The notes under the pieces were generated by a model. It saw only the letters and a program-made list of their open reading frames with translations, ran no database searches and was not told the DNA's origin. A stretch of DNA of 64,000 nucleotides from Lytechinus pictus (lineage: Eukaryota > Echinodermata > Echinoidea > Temnopleuroida > Toxopneustidae). Below are positions 11,401 through 26,000 of the stretch, in pieces; the stretch's first letter is position 1; each line of letters starts with the position of its first letter. Location: contig NC_087261.1 of the NCBI RefSeq assembly GCF_037042905.1, positions 25,502,317-25,566,316 on the forward strand, read 5' to 3'. The position numbers and the translations under genes are program-made.

Positions 11401-13970
11401 CCAGAGGTTGGCAGGTCTGTGAACATGAAAAGTGATATTACAATACAAGAACATGAAACAATGATTAATTGAGTTTTTTTACAGTAAACACCATGTATGT
11501 AGTCCTGAAAAGGACTGTTTGTTATTCTTTCTTGATTGTATGTTAGCTCTGAAAAGAACTGTTAACAACGTTTTGACCAGTGTGTTCAGGTCGTCATCAG
11601 GAATGATGATCCACTTGAAAACGCGAGATTGATTATATAAAGAAGTAATGTCAACAATGATTGCTAAAGAAAACAATCATGCTATAAATGTTAATGAGGA
11701 AATTAGCATTTACATTAAAAGAGGTGGGTTTAAGATGGGGGGGGGGGTAAATTGGTACTAAAATTGATTCTTATACACTTTGTTTGTATTTATTATGTGT
11801 TTTTTAGTTGTTTTTTACTTTGACTCTTTCAGCGAATGAAATCCATGCAGCCGAAGGATGTCGAGGAGGACGTACAGAGGAGTGCTGGGTGGGGTACAAG
11901 GAAGCGACGGGCGAGGGTACCCCACCAATCACCAGCGCCCCTGACCATCGTCAACCCGGCTATCCTGGTAGCAGAAACACAGCCAATGACACCAGTGAGT
12001 GCTCATTTTTTTCTTATTGAATCAATAATTTCTTATTATTAGAGTCCAGGTGGGTGTTTCATAAAGCTGTTCGTAAGTTAAAAGTGACTTTAAGAACGAC
12101 TGGTGAAGCTTTCTTATGCGAGGGTTATTAACAATGAACATTTAATGGTGAATATCATTAACCACAAGAAAGGATCACCAGACGATCTTAAAGTCACTCT
12201 AAACGTACAAACAGGTTTATGAAACGGCCCCCGTTCCTTTTAAAATCACCATGAATATGAAAATTTCAATATCAATGACACTATTTGCAAGAAAGTTGTG
12301 ATAAAATATGAACTTTCATAAAATTACATTATGGTTCCCTTTGTATAAAAAAAAAATTCTTGAAGTCAAGGGGAAGAAGTATGTGTGTGTTAATATCTGT
12401 TTTCATTTATGTTATCTGTTTTTGTAAAATTTATCGATGTTGTCTTATAGTTGTTGGGTCAACGCTCAATAAGGCTATCTGCTCTTTTTTGTTAGCCCCT
12501 CATTCTCATAAATATGTTTGTGTATGTTGTGACAATGTTTTACTTATGTACCTTATGTATGTTTTTCATGTTTTTATTGAGAGTGTAAATAAATTGAATT
12601 GAATTGAATTGAAGTATCGGACAATCTGGTCACTTGCATATTTTGACATCCTTTGACATGGATTTTTCAGGGCTCTATTGTTACATCATACAATATTCTT
12701 TTGTGGCATGTAGGGTAGTTAAAGGACAAGTCCATCCCAACAAAGAGTTGATTTGAATAAAAAGAGAAAAATCCAACAAGAATTACACTGAAAATTTCAT
12801 CAAAATCGGATATGAAATAAAGTTATGACATTTTTAAATTTCGCTTAATTCACAAAATTGTTATGTGCACATCCTGGGCTGTATGCAAATGAGGGAACTG
12901 ATGATGTCATCAACTCACTATTTATTTTGTAATTTTTATGTCAAATATGAAATATTCTAAATTTTCCCCTCATTGTCATGCGGAAGAAAGTACTGTTCCT
13001 CTCTGAACATGTGGAATTACCATTGTTTTAACATTTTATGGTTCAGTCAAGTTGGTCCCTATTCTCGAATTTGTAAGATTGGAAATATTGTATAATTCAA
13101 ACAATAAAAAACAATAGAAATAGTGAGTGAGTGACATCATCGACTCTCTCATTTGCATGTAACTGAATCGTTCATATAACTATTTTGTGAAAAATAAGCA
13201 AAACTTTAAAATGTCATAACTTTCTTTCTTACATCCGATTTTTAAAGAAATTTTCAGCGTTAACCCTAAAAAGACTGGGGGGGGGCTGATTCAGCCCCCC
13301 CTCGACATTTTTCGCGATAAATCTGTAATGCGAAAAGCTGGCGCCGCGCCGTTCCATGACTTTTTTCTTTCAAGTCTTGCGCAACTTTTGAGACCAAATT
13401 TGCGACCCCCGGGTACGTGGTTCCGAAATTACGCAACATTTCGTAAGTACATGTCGACCCAAAATTGCTAAAAAATGTGAATTTGTGTACAAATCCAATG
13501 CAAATTGTGTTTTCAGCCAAAATTCATAAATGTATCATTATTTTCAATTTTACTAATCAAACTAAATTAATTTTATCTTGTTTATGGTCAGAATAAAGTC
13601 ACGGATGATTTTCATTGATTGAAAAAACAATAAAAACAAAAAGTAAAAAAACAAAGAAATACATAAGAAATTTTTAAAACAATAAAATACATAAGAAAAG
13701 AATTGTGATGTTGAATTTTTTTTCATGTACATTTGATTAGAATCCTACAAAGAGTCTATGAATAAAAAAAAATAGCAGTTTAGAGGCCTTATTTAGTTAA
13801 TTAGAGCAAATCTTTGATTTTACGCATAAATTAGCATAATTAATGAATTTTGAAATTTTTCGGAAAATTAGATCCTACAGTCTTGGAGATTATGCCGTGG
13901 GTAATGCACGTGCCAATTTTCGTCGCGATCGCGCGGTCGACGGCCGAGATCATAGGGGGGGCTGAATCAG

Positions 13971-14007
<37 letters not shown>

Positions 14008-17000
14008 TCTTCTTAGGCATCAAAATAGCCCAGTCTATTTAGGGTTAAGCTGGTTGGATTGTTCTCTAATGATTCAAATTAACATTTTTCTGGGGTGGAC
14101 TTGACCTTTAATAGGCATTTATTGTACAATGTTATAGAATCACTTGAAAATGATTTTATAAAGATCCTTTCCTATTAAAATGCATTATCTGTTTTTATCT
14201 CCCTGCCCTTCTTTTTCTTTCTTTCTGCCTCCTTGTGTCTCTCCTCTCTCTTTTTTTTCTTTGTTTCTCTTTCACTCTCTGTATATCTGCCATTCTTATA
14301 CTGTCCCTCCCCCCTCTTTTCCTTCATGCGCCCCCCCTCCCTTGTCTCTCAACCCCATTTCTTCCCCTCCCTCACTTTCCTCTTTAATCCTATATTTATC
14401 TCCCTTTATCTCTTAATCTCCTTCCACCCCTCTCTCTCCCCACCCCCTTATATCTACATCTCTACTCCTCCCTCACCCCCCTCTCTCTCAGGTAACCGGT
14501 GAGGTTCCTCACACCCCATCCCTCATCCCTGAGACGCCCTCTTCCATGAAGCCGTGTCTGGATCTCTTGGATAGTATCAAGAAAGGAAAGGGATCGGCAA
14601 AAAGTAAGTAGGAATAGCAATGTTATCAGCCCCGCTCCTCCCTAAAAAAAGACAACTTGAAGTGGTTATTTTTTCGAACAAAATGGCATTTTTTTCCTAT
14701 CTTAGATCGTAAAATCATGCAACTTTCCAGGTCTGCCTTCAGTGTGAAGGCACACCGCGACAACACTGGGATAAACCAATCATTATTTGTTAAATTAACA
14801 ATGTTTTTCCATATTGGGATGTATAAAGTGAAAAAAAAAGCAACCGATGGATTCAAGTAAACTTTATTATATAAATATTATATTTCATGAAATTATATTT
14901 TGTACTTCAAATAATAATGCAATTCTGAATAGAAGCCTCCCCCAAAATAATCAAATGAATAAAATATTTTTAAAAGGAGTTAACATTGAGTGAAGATCCA
15001 GCGTGCAGAGATGTGTTCCCGGCATTGATCAGTATGTAAATATTTTTAAAAGGAGTTAAGATCAAGGATCAGGGGAGCGGAGATGTGTTTCTGGCATTGA
15101 TCTGTACATTATGATCTGTGGTTTTTGGTCATATCAGGGTCAATTATTGGGTCACAAGCTTTTTTGTTTGCGATGGAGATCATTATAATCGCCCTCTGCA
15201 GTGTGATTTGATACATGAAAAATATCCTGGGACTTGACCGGGGTTACTCTTCTACTGTGAATGCATTTATAGGGGGTTTATAGTGGAGTCGCTGTCTTGC
15301 AACAGCACTGGGATAAATTTAATAACCGAAGATGGTACATACATGTATAAGTGTCATTCTGTCTGTTTACCTCTGTCTCTCTGTCTTTCTGTCTGTCATT
15401 TGCTTTGTAGGTCTGTCTCCCCTCCCTCTCCAATGCTATATTTATTTGAATGTCATATCTATTGTAAACTTGTGAAATTTTTCTTTTTTTCATCCAAGTA
15501 TTTTTTTAATGAATCCGCAGGGCGTGTGTCCATCACCAACTCGCCCAACATCTCTCCATCCACGCCCCTCCGTCAAAGACTGTTCCAGTGCTTTACTGAG
15601 GAAGCCAACTCCTGCACGGAATCTCCCAGTACCAGCGTGAAGCTCCACAAGTCAGGACCAGTGCGACGGCCAGCATCCAGAAGGAATCTTTTGGAGGAAG
15701 ACATTGAGATGGAGTCTGATACCCCCTCTGTGGAATTGGAAGCGAAAAGCACAGTCCGAGGTCGTAGAAGTACAATCACAAATTATATTGCTAAACTTCC
15801 AGAGGGAGGAGAAATTAAGGTTGGAACTGCAAGTAGCGCAGAAGCAACGAGAAGCAGTAGGAGAAGAAGCCATGTGATTGAAGCCACTCCTAGTAGTGAA
15901 GAAACAAAATCTGGTTTGTCTCATCCAGAAGTAGCAGAGAGCAGAAGGAGTCGAGGACGGAAGAGTACTCCAAGAGGTACGAAGCACCTTGAGGTTCAAG
16001 AAGAGAGACTCAACAAGCTTGGAGGGGAAGAAGCAGAGATTAACGTGAATGGTGGTGATGCAAGTCAAAGCCAAGGAGGAGTAGGTGAGCCCAAGGTGCA
16101 GATTAGCTCATCCGGTCCAGGAAGTGGGGAGGAAATATACTCTAAGAAGGAGAGAAAAGGAAAGAGGGACGTTTCTCTGAAGCGTAAGCTTTCGCTAGAT
16201 GGTGAGGCAAGCACTTTAAAAGACGGATCTTTGGGTTCAAAGAAAAAGAGATCCAGTGGGTGCACAACTAGAAATGAATCAGTCATTGTACTCACAGATG
16301 AAAGTGATCTAGAAATAACTGATGAGAGCATGATCTCCTCTGGCATTTGTGCCATTGATGGTGGAACAAGGTCTGCATTACACAAGAAAGAATTAGCGAG
16401 ATTGCAAGAGGATTGCAAAAGTTCTAGGAAAGGACTATTGTCTCGAAAGAAACAGAAACAAACTTGCACCAAAGACACAAATGAAATTAAGAAGTCAACA
16501 GAGAAGAATGGTGATTCTGATATATGCAATGTAGCAATCGCTTCAGTGAGTTCTTGTGGTACTGGGACTACTCGAGCATCTACCAGGCGACGGTCATGCT
16601 TACCTGCATTTTCTGTGGAGCCTTCCACTAAAAATGGAGAAGTAGATCAGACTAGAAGGAGAAGCAACCGGAGGAAGAGTGTAACTCCACTCGTCAACTC
16701 ACCATCTATCGCTGCTAACCTGAAACCTTTAAGAATACAGTCAACCAGAGTCTCGGGTGAAATACCAGCTTTTCCGATGGAGCCTTCCACTGAAAATGTA
16801 GAAGTAGATCTGACTAGAAGGAGAAGCAACCGGAGGAAGAGTGTAACTCCACTCATGAACCCACCATCTATCTCTGATCACCTAAAACCTTTAAGAATAC
16901 AGTCAACCAGAGTCTCGGGTGAAAGACCAGCTTTCCCGGTGGAGCCTTCCACCGAAATTGGACAGATGGATCAGACGAGAACGAGAAGCAACAGGAGGAA

Positions 17001-20000
17001 GAGCGTAACTCCGCTTGTCAACTCACCATCTATCGCTGATCACCTGAAACCTATGGTAATACAGTCAACGAAAGTCTCTGGTGAAAAGTCTTCAAGACAA
17101 AGGACAAGAGATGTTTCTGAAGGGACATCTCCTTGTGGCAGTGCTACAAATGAAGAGGAGGAATGCGGTCCACAGACAAAAAGGAAACGGAAGGCAAGCT
17201 CTTGTGGAAATTTGAGGAAGTCACTTTCTTCTGGAGGATCACAGAAGTCCACCTTGGAGGAGTTGAAGGAGGAACCATCAAAGGCTGAAGAGAAAGAAAA
17301 TCTGGATAAAGAGAATGCCTCACCCATGGCTTTGGTCCAAAGAATAGGTAAGACTACAATTTATTTATGTCACTTAGACACCGTTCTCATTATACTTTCT
17401 AAAACTGGTTTACTGGAAACCGGTTCAGGAAACCAGTTTGGAAGCACTTTGCTAGCTTTCCCACTTGATCACCCGAAAGTGGTTTTCGAAACCACCTCAC
17501 GTAAAGCGGTCTTGTTGCTATGGGAACACTATCAGTGGGGTGACATGTTTCACGCAAAATTTGAAACCGCAGCATAGGCATTTCACATACAGTGTGTGGA
17601 GTAGCGCGCTCGAAATGTGCGAAGATCGCTTCCCGAAGAACGGTTGTGTCCACACTTACGCTAAAACCAGTTTAATGAGGCAAAGCAATCTTCAAAACTA
17701 CCTTGCGAGGTGGTTTTATGAACTGGTTTGGAAGATCGCTTCCAAGACCGCTTTGAACATTCTCATTACACGTTAAACTAGTTTTAGGAAGCTAGTGAGA
17801 ACGGTGCCTTCTTTGTGGTTCCTCTCATAAAACAGGGTTTTGATTGGGTAGAATTTACACTCGGTTGAGCCTGTTTTACGAACATTCTCTAGAATGCAGT
17901 GAGAACTAGCTTTCTGCGATTGGGGTATTGTCCTCGAGTCCTTGGAATAGTCACTACTACATTTTGCTTTTCACATGCTGCACAAACTGATATTAGCAAC
18001 ATTTCCCAGAATATAGACGTTGAACCATAAAGTCTGGGGTTCACCACACCACTTGCCCCATTTTACATGGCTTTTATCTGCATTTGCCACTCTCCATCAA
18101 TACGGGTACCAGTCAGTCTGCAAGTCCCCATGTTAATGAGCAAATGAGCAAGATTATCCGAGTCCTCTCGTGGCTGAATGCATATCCCTGCAAATTCTCG
18201 AGAATTGTGAGACTTTCTTTCTCAAAGAATTTATCCACTTACCCCTCAAGTAAAATTGATTATGTTTGTACCATACGAAAGAGTAAATGTTACTCATTTA
18301 TATTGCTTATTGGTAATTTCTTTTGATAAAATATTTTGATAAATAAGTGAATTTCTGGCCTGAAAAGATGCATCAAACAGAATTTTCTTCATCTGTTTTC
18401 TCTAGAAAATTTGTTTTGGGCATAAATACTATTTATATCATCAGAAACCACAAACTCTATACTTTCTTACGATGTCACTTTTGATATGTGGCACCTATTA
18501 GATGGGTCAGCAGCAAGCTTTTTCCATCAAGATACAAGACAAGATTTCTGAAATTTTTGAGTAGCATAAAATTCAGAGTTCTGATTGGCTGAATAATGTT
18601 TTCAAAACAACAGGCGCGGGTAATTTGAAGAGATTACCAGGCGCCTTAGACCACTCGGCCACGGCACCTCCAATGTTTTGCATCATTGTTATTTTATTTA
18701 AACAGGAAGTCTGAGTGAAGATGATGAAAGAAAGAGGAAGCTTTTATCCCCACTTGATTTGACTTGTTCATCTATCCTCTCATCCTTAGAAGTTCAGAAC
18801 AGACCTAGCCTAGGAGAATTCAAACCAGAAGGTAAATTGATTTAAAAAAAAAGAAGCATTCAGAAGTTTTGCAGAGCTCTCAATTTCTCTTTCCCATGCT
18901 TTCAGAAGGCAATCCCAAGGCGACATTGTGAGCTTTGAATTGAATTGATTTTATTCAGACAGGTTATTTTTATTCATGTGCTGCGCTTTTCCCAAAATGG
19001 CCCAAAGCGCTTACAACAGGGCCCGCTGGAAAGAACAGTTTTCGGAACTGAAGTGGCTTCCCTTGGTAAAATCTGACGTTATTATTATAATTATTATTTT
19101 ACAATGAGCTTGGACTTTTTATACAAATATGAATGGGAAGGTCTTTGAAAGACAAATTGAGCCATATGTGTCCGTACAATGGTGCATTTTGGAGAATGCT
19201 TCCATAAATGTTGCATGTTTCAGCTCCCATACCTTTGCATCTTTGTAAAACTTTAATTATGATTAGCACCGTTTTCCACAGGATCAACGAGGTCTAAATC
19301 TAACAGATCAGCCTTGAAGTTGAAGAGTTCTGCAGAGGTCTTGTGCAAGAGCAGTGAAGGGAGTGTGGTATCAACGTCTGATGATTTAGATGATGCAAGG
19401 AAAGAGAACAAAAGTAAGAATAAAAATAATCAAACTTTATGGCCCTGTCACATCGTCTGGTGCAAGCCTTGCGCTTGAGTTGTGTGTGATTGCCCGCAAC
19501 TCACCTGCAACAAAGTTTTGAGCATGTTCAACACTTATCTGCGTGCAAAACAGACTTGCGTGCGCTTCAGCTGGCAACTGCATGTGAGATGCGTGCAAGA
19601 TACTGTCAACCTGCGGATAGCAAAAATAGTTACATGCAAGTCACACGCGAGGCTTGCATGGAACGATGTGACAGGGCCTTTAAAGCAAATACCACCAGTC
19701 TCACCACCTGAAGTCTTCAAATCTGGCTAGTTTCCTTACCCATAATACAATATCCTGAGCTGTGTAGTCTTGTTGTATAGGCCCACTTGGATGATATACA
19801 CCTCCATGTAATTCACTACTCGAAATATTTATCTCAATGATTAAAACAAACTCATGCATATCTTTGGAACTGCATTCCTGGTCCTTGGAAATTTGGTGTT
19901 AAGAGATGCGGGAGACTCGAAGGAAGTAAGTCCTGAAATATCGCAGCAAGAATTGATTGTGTTGCGAAAATTTCGTGTTGGGCGGGGGGCTCCATTTACC

Positions 20001-23000
20001 CCCCCCCCACGTAATATTTTCACAACACGTTTTTACACGTAAGTCTGATAAAACAATCCTGTCATGAAACGCTCTCACAAGGACTTGTCGCATGTTGTAT
20101 CCGACAAAGCATTTTTTATTTGACAATTGCCATAGTAACAATGCTTCTTTTTTAGCCAATTAAAATCAAGGAAAGTCGTCAGATCTGACAACTTGACAAC
20201 TAATCCAATGACAAATGTTGATGAAATGCTCACCAGGGCCCCGTCTTACAAAGAGTTACGATTGATCCAATCAACCATGACTATGGAAAGCCAGCAACAT
20301 CACCATCTAAAATACTTGTTTGTTCAAAATATTTTCTAGATAGGATGTATACATTCATAGTTTTCTTGAAAATTCAGTATGCTTCTCTTGGTTTTCCAAG
20401 GACATTGTGCAAATTTCCTCAAAAAAAAATTATGACATTGATGGCTTTCCATATACTTGATATTGATCTGATCAATCGTAACTCTTTGTAAGACGGGGCC
20501 CAGGACCCAAGCTGATAATACAATGTCAGTGATGCATATTGCTATTATTTTTTCCAGGTGGAGCAACTACAGTGAAAGAAAAGAAAAAGAGAAAGAAAGT
20601 CACAATGTCTGACAGCATGCCAAGTAGAAAGGTGAGGATGATTGTTAAGCTCCTAGAAATAAACTGCCTTATGCCTAGTTGACACGTTCACGATTTTCGG
20701 TTCCCGCATAGTTCACGCACTGATATTGCGTCATGCGTGCCAATGCGTCGACACTTGCGGGAAGGGGCGGGACGATGAGCGGCAATGCGCAGCAATGCGT
20801 GAAGAGCGAAAATTTTTTTTCAACATGTTGAAAATTTTGCCACGCACTTCCCGCATTGCAGCAGTGCGTGAACTGTGCGCAAACTATGCGCAAACAAGTC
20901 GTGCCAATGCGTGCCAGTGCGTGGCGTAAAAACAGTGGGTACCCCACCCCCGGGGTAGTGGCACGCAGTTCGCGACTAGTTCACGACAGGGTCGCGCATA
21001 CTTTGCGCATAGGTCAAGCATACTTCACGCATAGTTCGCGAATGACATGCGCAAAATTGTCAGTGCAGACCACGTGATCAATGTGAGTCGTTCTAATCAA
21101 CGAACGTAGAGGGTGTCAACACCAGAACGTTGAATATTTAAATTTGCGCTAGATACGTCACAGAAATAGGGTGTCGAGAATATTTGCTGAAAGCACGTCG
21201 GGACAGTGCGTGAACACTGCGTGAACTATGCGCGAACTATGCGCAAACAATGCGCAAACATGTCGTGAACGTGTCGGGACATTGCGTGAACTGATATAGC
21301 CAAGTCGTGCCATAAAGTGTCCCGCACTGGCACGCATCAATGCGGGCACCACAATGGGTGCAAGTGTCAACCGGGCATTACTTGACGCTGATGACACATT
21401 TGCTCCAGCGACAATTGCACCGGGCTTTATTTCGTCTAAGATATAGGGTTAGGGTTGCAATAGGGTTTTGTGTTAGGTTAACGGTTTAGGTTTAGGATAG
21501 GGTATAGTGTTGAACCTAGGGTTGAAGTTGGTCATTAATGTGTGGAATTTGCAGCGGAGCAATTGTCGCTGGAGCAAATGTCATGGAACCTTCTCGACAA
21601 AAGGAGTAGTTGAGGCCTGGGAATGATTTGAAAGACGGGGTGCTAGTTAGTTAAAATAATAATAATAATAATATGTCCATTTATATAGCGCAGTTACTAT
21701 GTGCATATACTCAACTGCGCTTTGATACTTGGTATCATATTACCCCGATTGTAGCTAAGCCGCCATATTAATAGGCGCTAAAGCGTTCAAGGAATAAATC
21801 CTACTGGGTACCCATTCACCTCACCTGGGTCGAGTGCAGCACAATGTGGATTAATTACTTGCCGAAGGAAATTACGCCATGGCTGGGATTCGAACCCACG
21901 AACCTCTGTTTCAAAGTCTGGAGACTAAACCACTGGGCCACACAGTTAACAAGCAAACCAACCCCCCAAAACCAATGATGGTGCAAAATATGTGCCCTTT
22001 ATTTTCTTATACCCCTTGCAAATAAGACTCTAATCATGTAGGTAACTGCACAAAAAGTATGTCCTTTTTTAAAGCATTTTATGTTTTTTGAACTATTATT
22101 ACGAATAGATACATTTAAATTGCCATTTCTTGAAATATGTAGCCTTTTAATAATTTTTGGGACATGTATGATTTCCTCTTGTCAATGGAATCAATTTTTT
22201 TTTTCATGATGAAGTGATTATTATTGTGTGTCCCTTCTTTTGAATGAACAAATGATTAAAAATGGATGGAAAATTGGAAATTCTTTGTCTTCAGATGTGC
22301 AGTATATGTATTTTGAAAGACTGTTTCATTATATCAACCATACACATGCCTATTGGCTATAGACCTACACGTGCATGCTAACAAACTTGTTGACGTGTGA
22401 TTTTTGTCTCTCAACTGAATTTTTAAAAGCATTTTTTAATAACCGATGTTGAGTCTTATTAATTTATGAAATGGGATTCCATTTTATCTTGCAGAAGAAA
22501 TCAACAATTGTCATGACAAGTTTGCATAGGAGGTAAGTGTGGTTTGGTAATTCTTCATTATTTCATCCACATTGTGCTGCGCTCAACCCAGGTGAGATGA
22601 ATGGGTACCTGGCCGGAATTTATTCCTTGAAATGCCACCGCACTGTAAAAGGCTGAGGGGCTACAGCCAGGGTAATAATATGCAAAACCTTTGGAAGCGC
22701 ATAGGGACATTATGACATAATGTGATATGCGCTATACAAGAACTGTGTTATTATTATTACTATAATATATTATTCTCATTATCACCATCATCAGAACCAT
22801 TAAAATATGATTATCATTCTGTTACTCTCCCTTTCCGCCCCTTCTCCCCTCTCCCTCTCTCTTCTTCAATCGCCCCACTCCCTCCTCTTCTCTTTGTCTC
22901 ACTCTGCCCCTGTCCCCCTCCCTCCCCTCCTTCCTCTCCTCACCCCCTCCCTTCATGTATCTCTATCCCTCACCCCGCCCTCCTCCTCATCTCCACTCTG

Positions 23001-26000
23001 TCCCGTAGTGACCAAGAGATCGTCATGGCCGTTGTGAAGGACCTAGGAAGGTTTTCCGTGACCGATACGGTGTGTGACACCACTACCCACGTGGTGATGG
23101 GAGAGAACCGGAGGACCCTCAACGTCCTCTCTGGCATCGCAAGGGGATGCTGGATCCTCTCCATGAACTGGGTGAGTGTCTTCATTTCTCATCGTAATAG
23201 ATACAACAGCTACAACACCTAAAGCAGATACCAACCAATAGCGCCAATCTCGAGTCCTCAACTACTCATACCTGGCCAGTTTCCTGACCCATAATGCTAG
23301 TGTAGTCTAGAAATATAGACCCAAAACATGCTAATTAACTACTCAATACATCTACATGTATACCACAATAATTATGTTACCAAGTAGCAAAACAATACTT
23401 TTCCTCTCAAAACATTACAGTTTCTCTATACAAATACAATTATAGGTCAATTTATTATCTGTAGATAAATATCTGAAAACGTATATTTACGACTATGTAT
23501 TTAGAACACACAGTCAATGAGAGACCACACACAGTTCACTCCAACTGTAAATCAATTTCAAAATCAAGTTTTTGAGCAAATTTTGGTCTGACATGCACTT
23601 ACAAATTTTTTGTAACTTTGCATAGAACCGTATACCCCCACATCATTTATTGGTAAAAGTTGCGCATGATTTTGAGATAAGAAGTCATGAAACATCGCTG
23701 TCGGATCTTTTCACGTTATCGCAAAATATGTCCAGGGAGGGGGCTGAAAAGGCAACCCACGGGCTAGAGTTTTTAAAATTGATTTGAATTTTCAGTGATT
23801 TATACATCTAAAATTTTGCAATCGTACAAGATTTTGCATTAGATGGGAGAAATACATTTTATTCATCTATGTTTGGTCTTGTTGAATAGATCAATCAGTT
23901 TTTGTCTCGCCTGCATAGCAGAGCGAGACTATAGGCGCCGCTTTTCCGACGGCGGCGGCGACAGCGTCAACATCAAATCTTAACCTAAGGTTAAGTTTTT
24001 GAAATGACATCATAACTTAGAAAGTATATGGACCTAGTTCATGAAACTTGGACATAAGGTTAATCAAGTATTAGTGAACATCCTGCCTGAGTTTCAGGTC
24101 ACATGACCAAGGTCAAAGGTCATTTAGGGTCAATGAACTTTGGCCAAGTTGGGGGTATTTGTTGAATTACCATCATAACTTTGAAAATTTATGGATTTAG
24201 TTCATGAAACTTGGACATTAGGTTAATCAAGTACCACTGAATATTCTGTGCGAGTTTCAGGTCACATGACCATGGTCAATGGTCATTTAAGGTCAATGAA
24301 CTTTAGCCGTGTTGGGGGTATATGTTAAATTACTATCCTAACTCTGAAAGTTTATGGATCTAGTTCATAAAACTTGGACATAAGAGTAATCAAGTATCAC
24401 TGAACATCCTGTACGAGTTTCAGGTCACATGACCATGGTCAAAGGTCATTAAAGGTCATTGAACTTTGGCCGTGTTGAGGGTATTTGTTGAATTACCATC
24501 CTAACTCTGAAAGTTTATGGATCTAGTTCATAAAACTTGGGATATAAGAGTAATCAAGCATCACTGAACATCCCCTGTGAGTTTCAGGTCACAAAACCAA
24601 GTCAAAGGTCAGTTAAGGTCAACTTAAAATAAAGGTCATAAAACTTGGGATATAAGAGTAATCAAGCATCACTGAACATCCCCTGTGAGTTTCAGGTCAC
24701 AAAACCAAGTCAAAGGTCAGTTAAGGTCAATAAACTTAGGCCATGTTGGGGTAATTGTTGAAGTGCCATCATAACTTTGAAAGTTTATGGATAGAGTGAA
24801 TGAAATGTGGACATGGATGTAGTTGACAGTCTTAAGTCTCTGTTCAAATGTCATTTATGGTCAATGAACGTGGTATTATGTCATTATATGAATGATGTTT
24901 TTGTGAATGATTATTTTATAGTAGTTTTCAAAGTTAGCACTGCTGCTATAGTAAATTGCGTAATGCAGGCGAGACTGCCAGAGGCGTTCCACTTGTTAAT
25001 AATCTCAAACATATTTTTCCTCTTGCTCTTTGTACATCATTGCATTTAATATAGAATTTAAATGTGCTATATTTTCATGTTTCCTTTATGATTCGATTTA
25101 CTAGGTATATCGATCAATAGAGGCGGGCTCATGGCTCCCTGAGGAACCCTATGAAATGAACATCCACTTTCCTGGTGCAATGGTAAGTGGCAGAAAAGAA
25201 ATTACACAGGGGCGCAGACCAAATCACCCCAGAATTGCTTAAAGAGCCTAGGAAAAACCATATCCAATGTTGCAGATTTAGGCCATAGATTGTGAAAGAA
25301 GCCCCCCAAATATTTTTTTTCCCCTGGTAAGCTGACTGACTTCATTAAAAATCGTAGGATTATACTTATGATGAAAAGTAGTAAGTTCATTTTTATGTAA
25401 GTATACAATGCACCAATAGAAAAACGTTGCAATTTAAAGGGATGAATGAACATTGTTCCAAGTAGAAAAATTTGCACCTGACGGAGAGAGAGGTATACCC
25501 TCTCTTTTCCAAGTAATATAATAAACTAAATCTGAAAGTTTTTTTTTTAGTTGAAATGGATGTCAATTTGGTAACTTTGCCATTATGGTAACTTCTATAA
25601 AAACCTTGTTTTTCAATTGTTGCTAAGCACTGTTACTATGGTAGTTGCCATTATAGCAAAGTTGCCACAAATGTACATGTATGTGTTTTTGAATGGGACC
25701 CGTTTTAGCCAAGGAAAAAGTTATATCAGAAATGCGTTTTCTCAACGACAGATATCAAGGCTGGCCCACGGGGCAGGATCTGTGACCGAGACGTCGCCGG
25801 TGGAGATTTTCTCGTCGTGCACTGCCCTCTATGTTCCGCCGGAGAGCAATCCTCCTCGGGAGAGGTTGGTAGAGCTGATAGAGCTGTGTGGTGGTCGCAT
25901 CTCAAGGAAAGCCTCTGATGCTAAGCTGTGTGTCGGAGGGAATGGAAGGGGGAAGAGGGGATCACCACCAGTCATAGCTGAGAAATGGATTCTTGGTGAG

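Noticed and set aside
14180-14502. Pro/Ser/Leu-rich small proteins
   Set aside because: Frames across a polypyrimidine tract preceding a splice acceptor; composition artefact. The same applies at 22807-23037 and 61553-62153.
15283-17577. Single 764-codon open frame
   Set aside because: Its first about 80 residues are intron sequence before the acceptor at 15519-15520, and its last about 77 are intron and MITE after the donor at 17348. Only 15521-17347 is kept.
21430-21540. Interstitial telomere repeat
   Set aside because: AGGGTT/TAGGTT words are irregular and lie inside a MITE whose other copy has the same degenerate core.
23908-25000. CRISPR-like array
   Set aside because: Units are about 160 bp, diverged and without spacers; the genome is eukaryotic.
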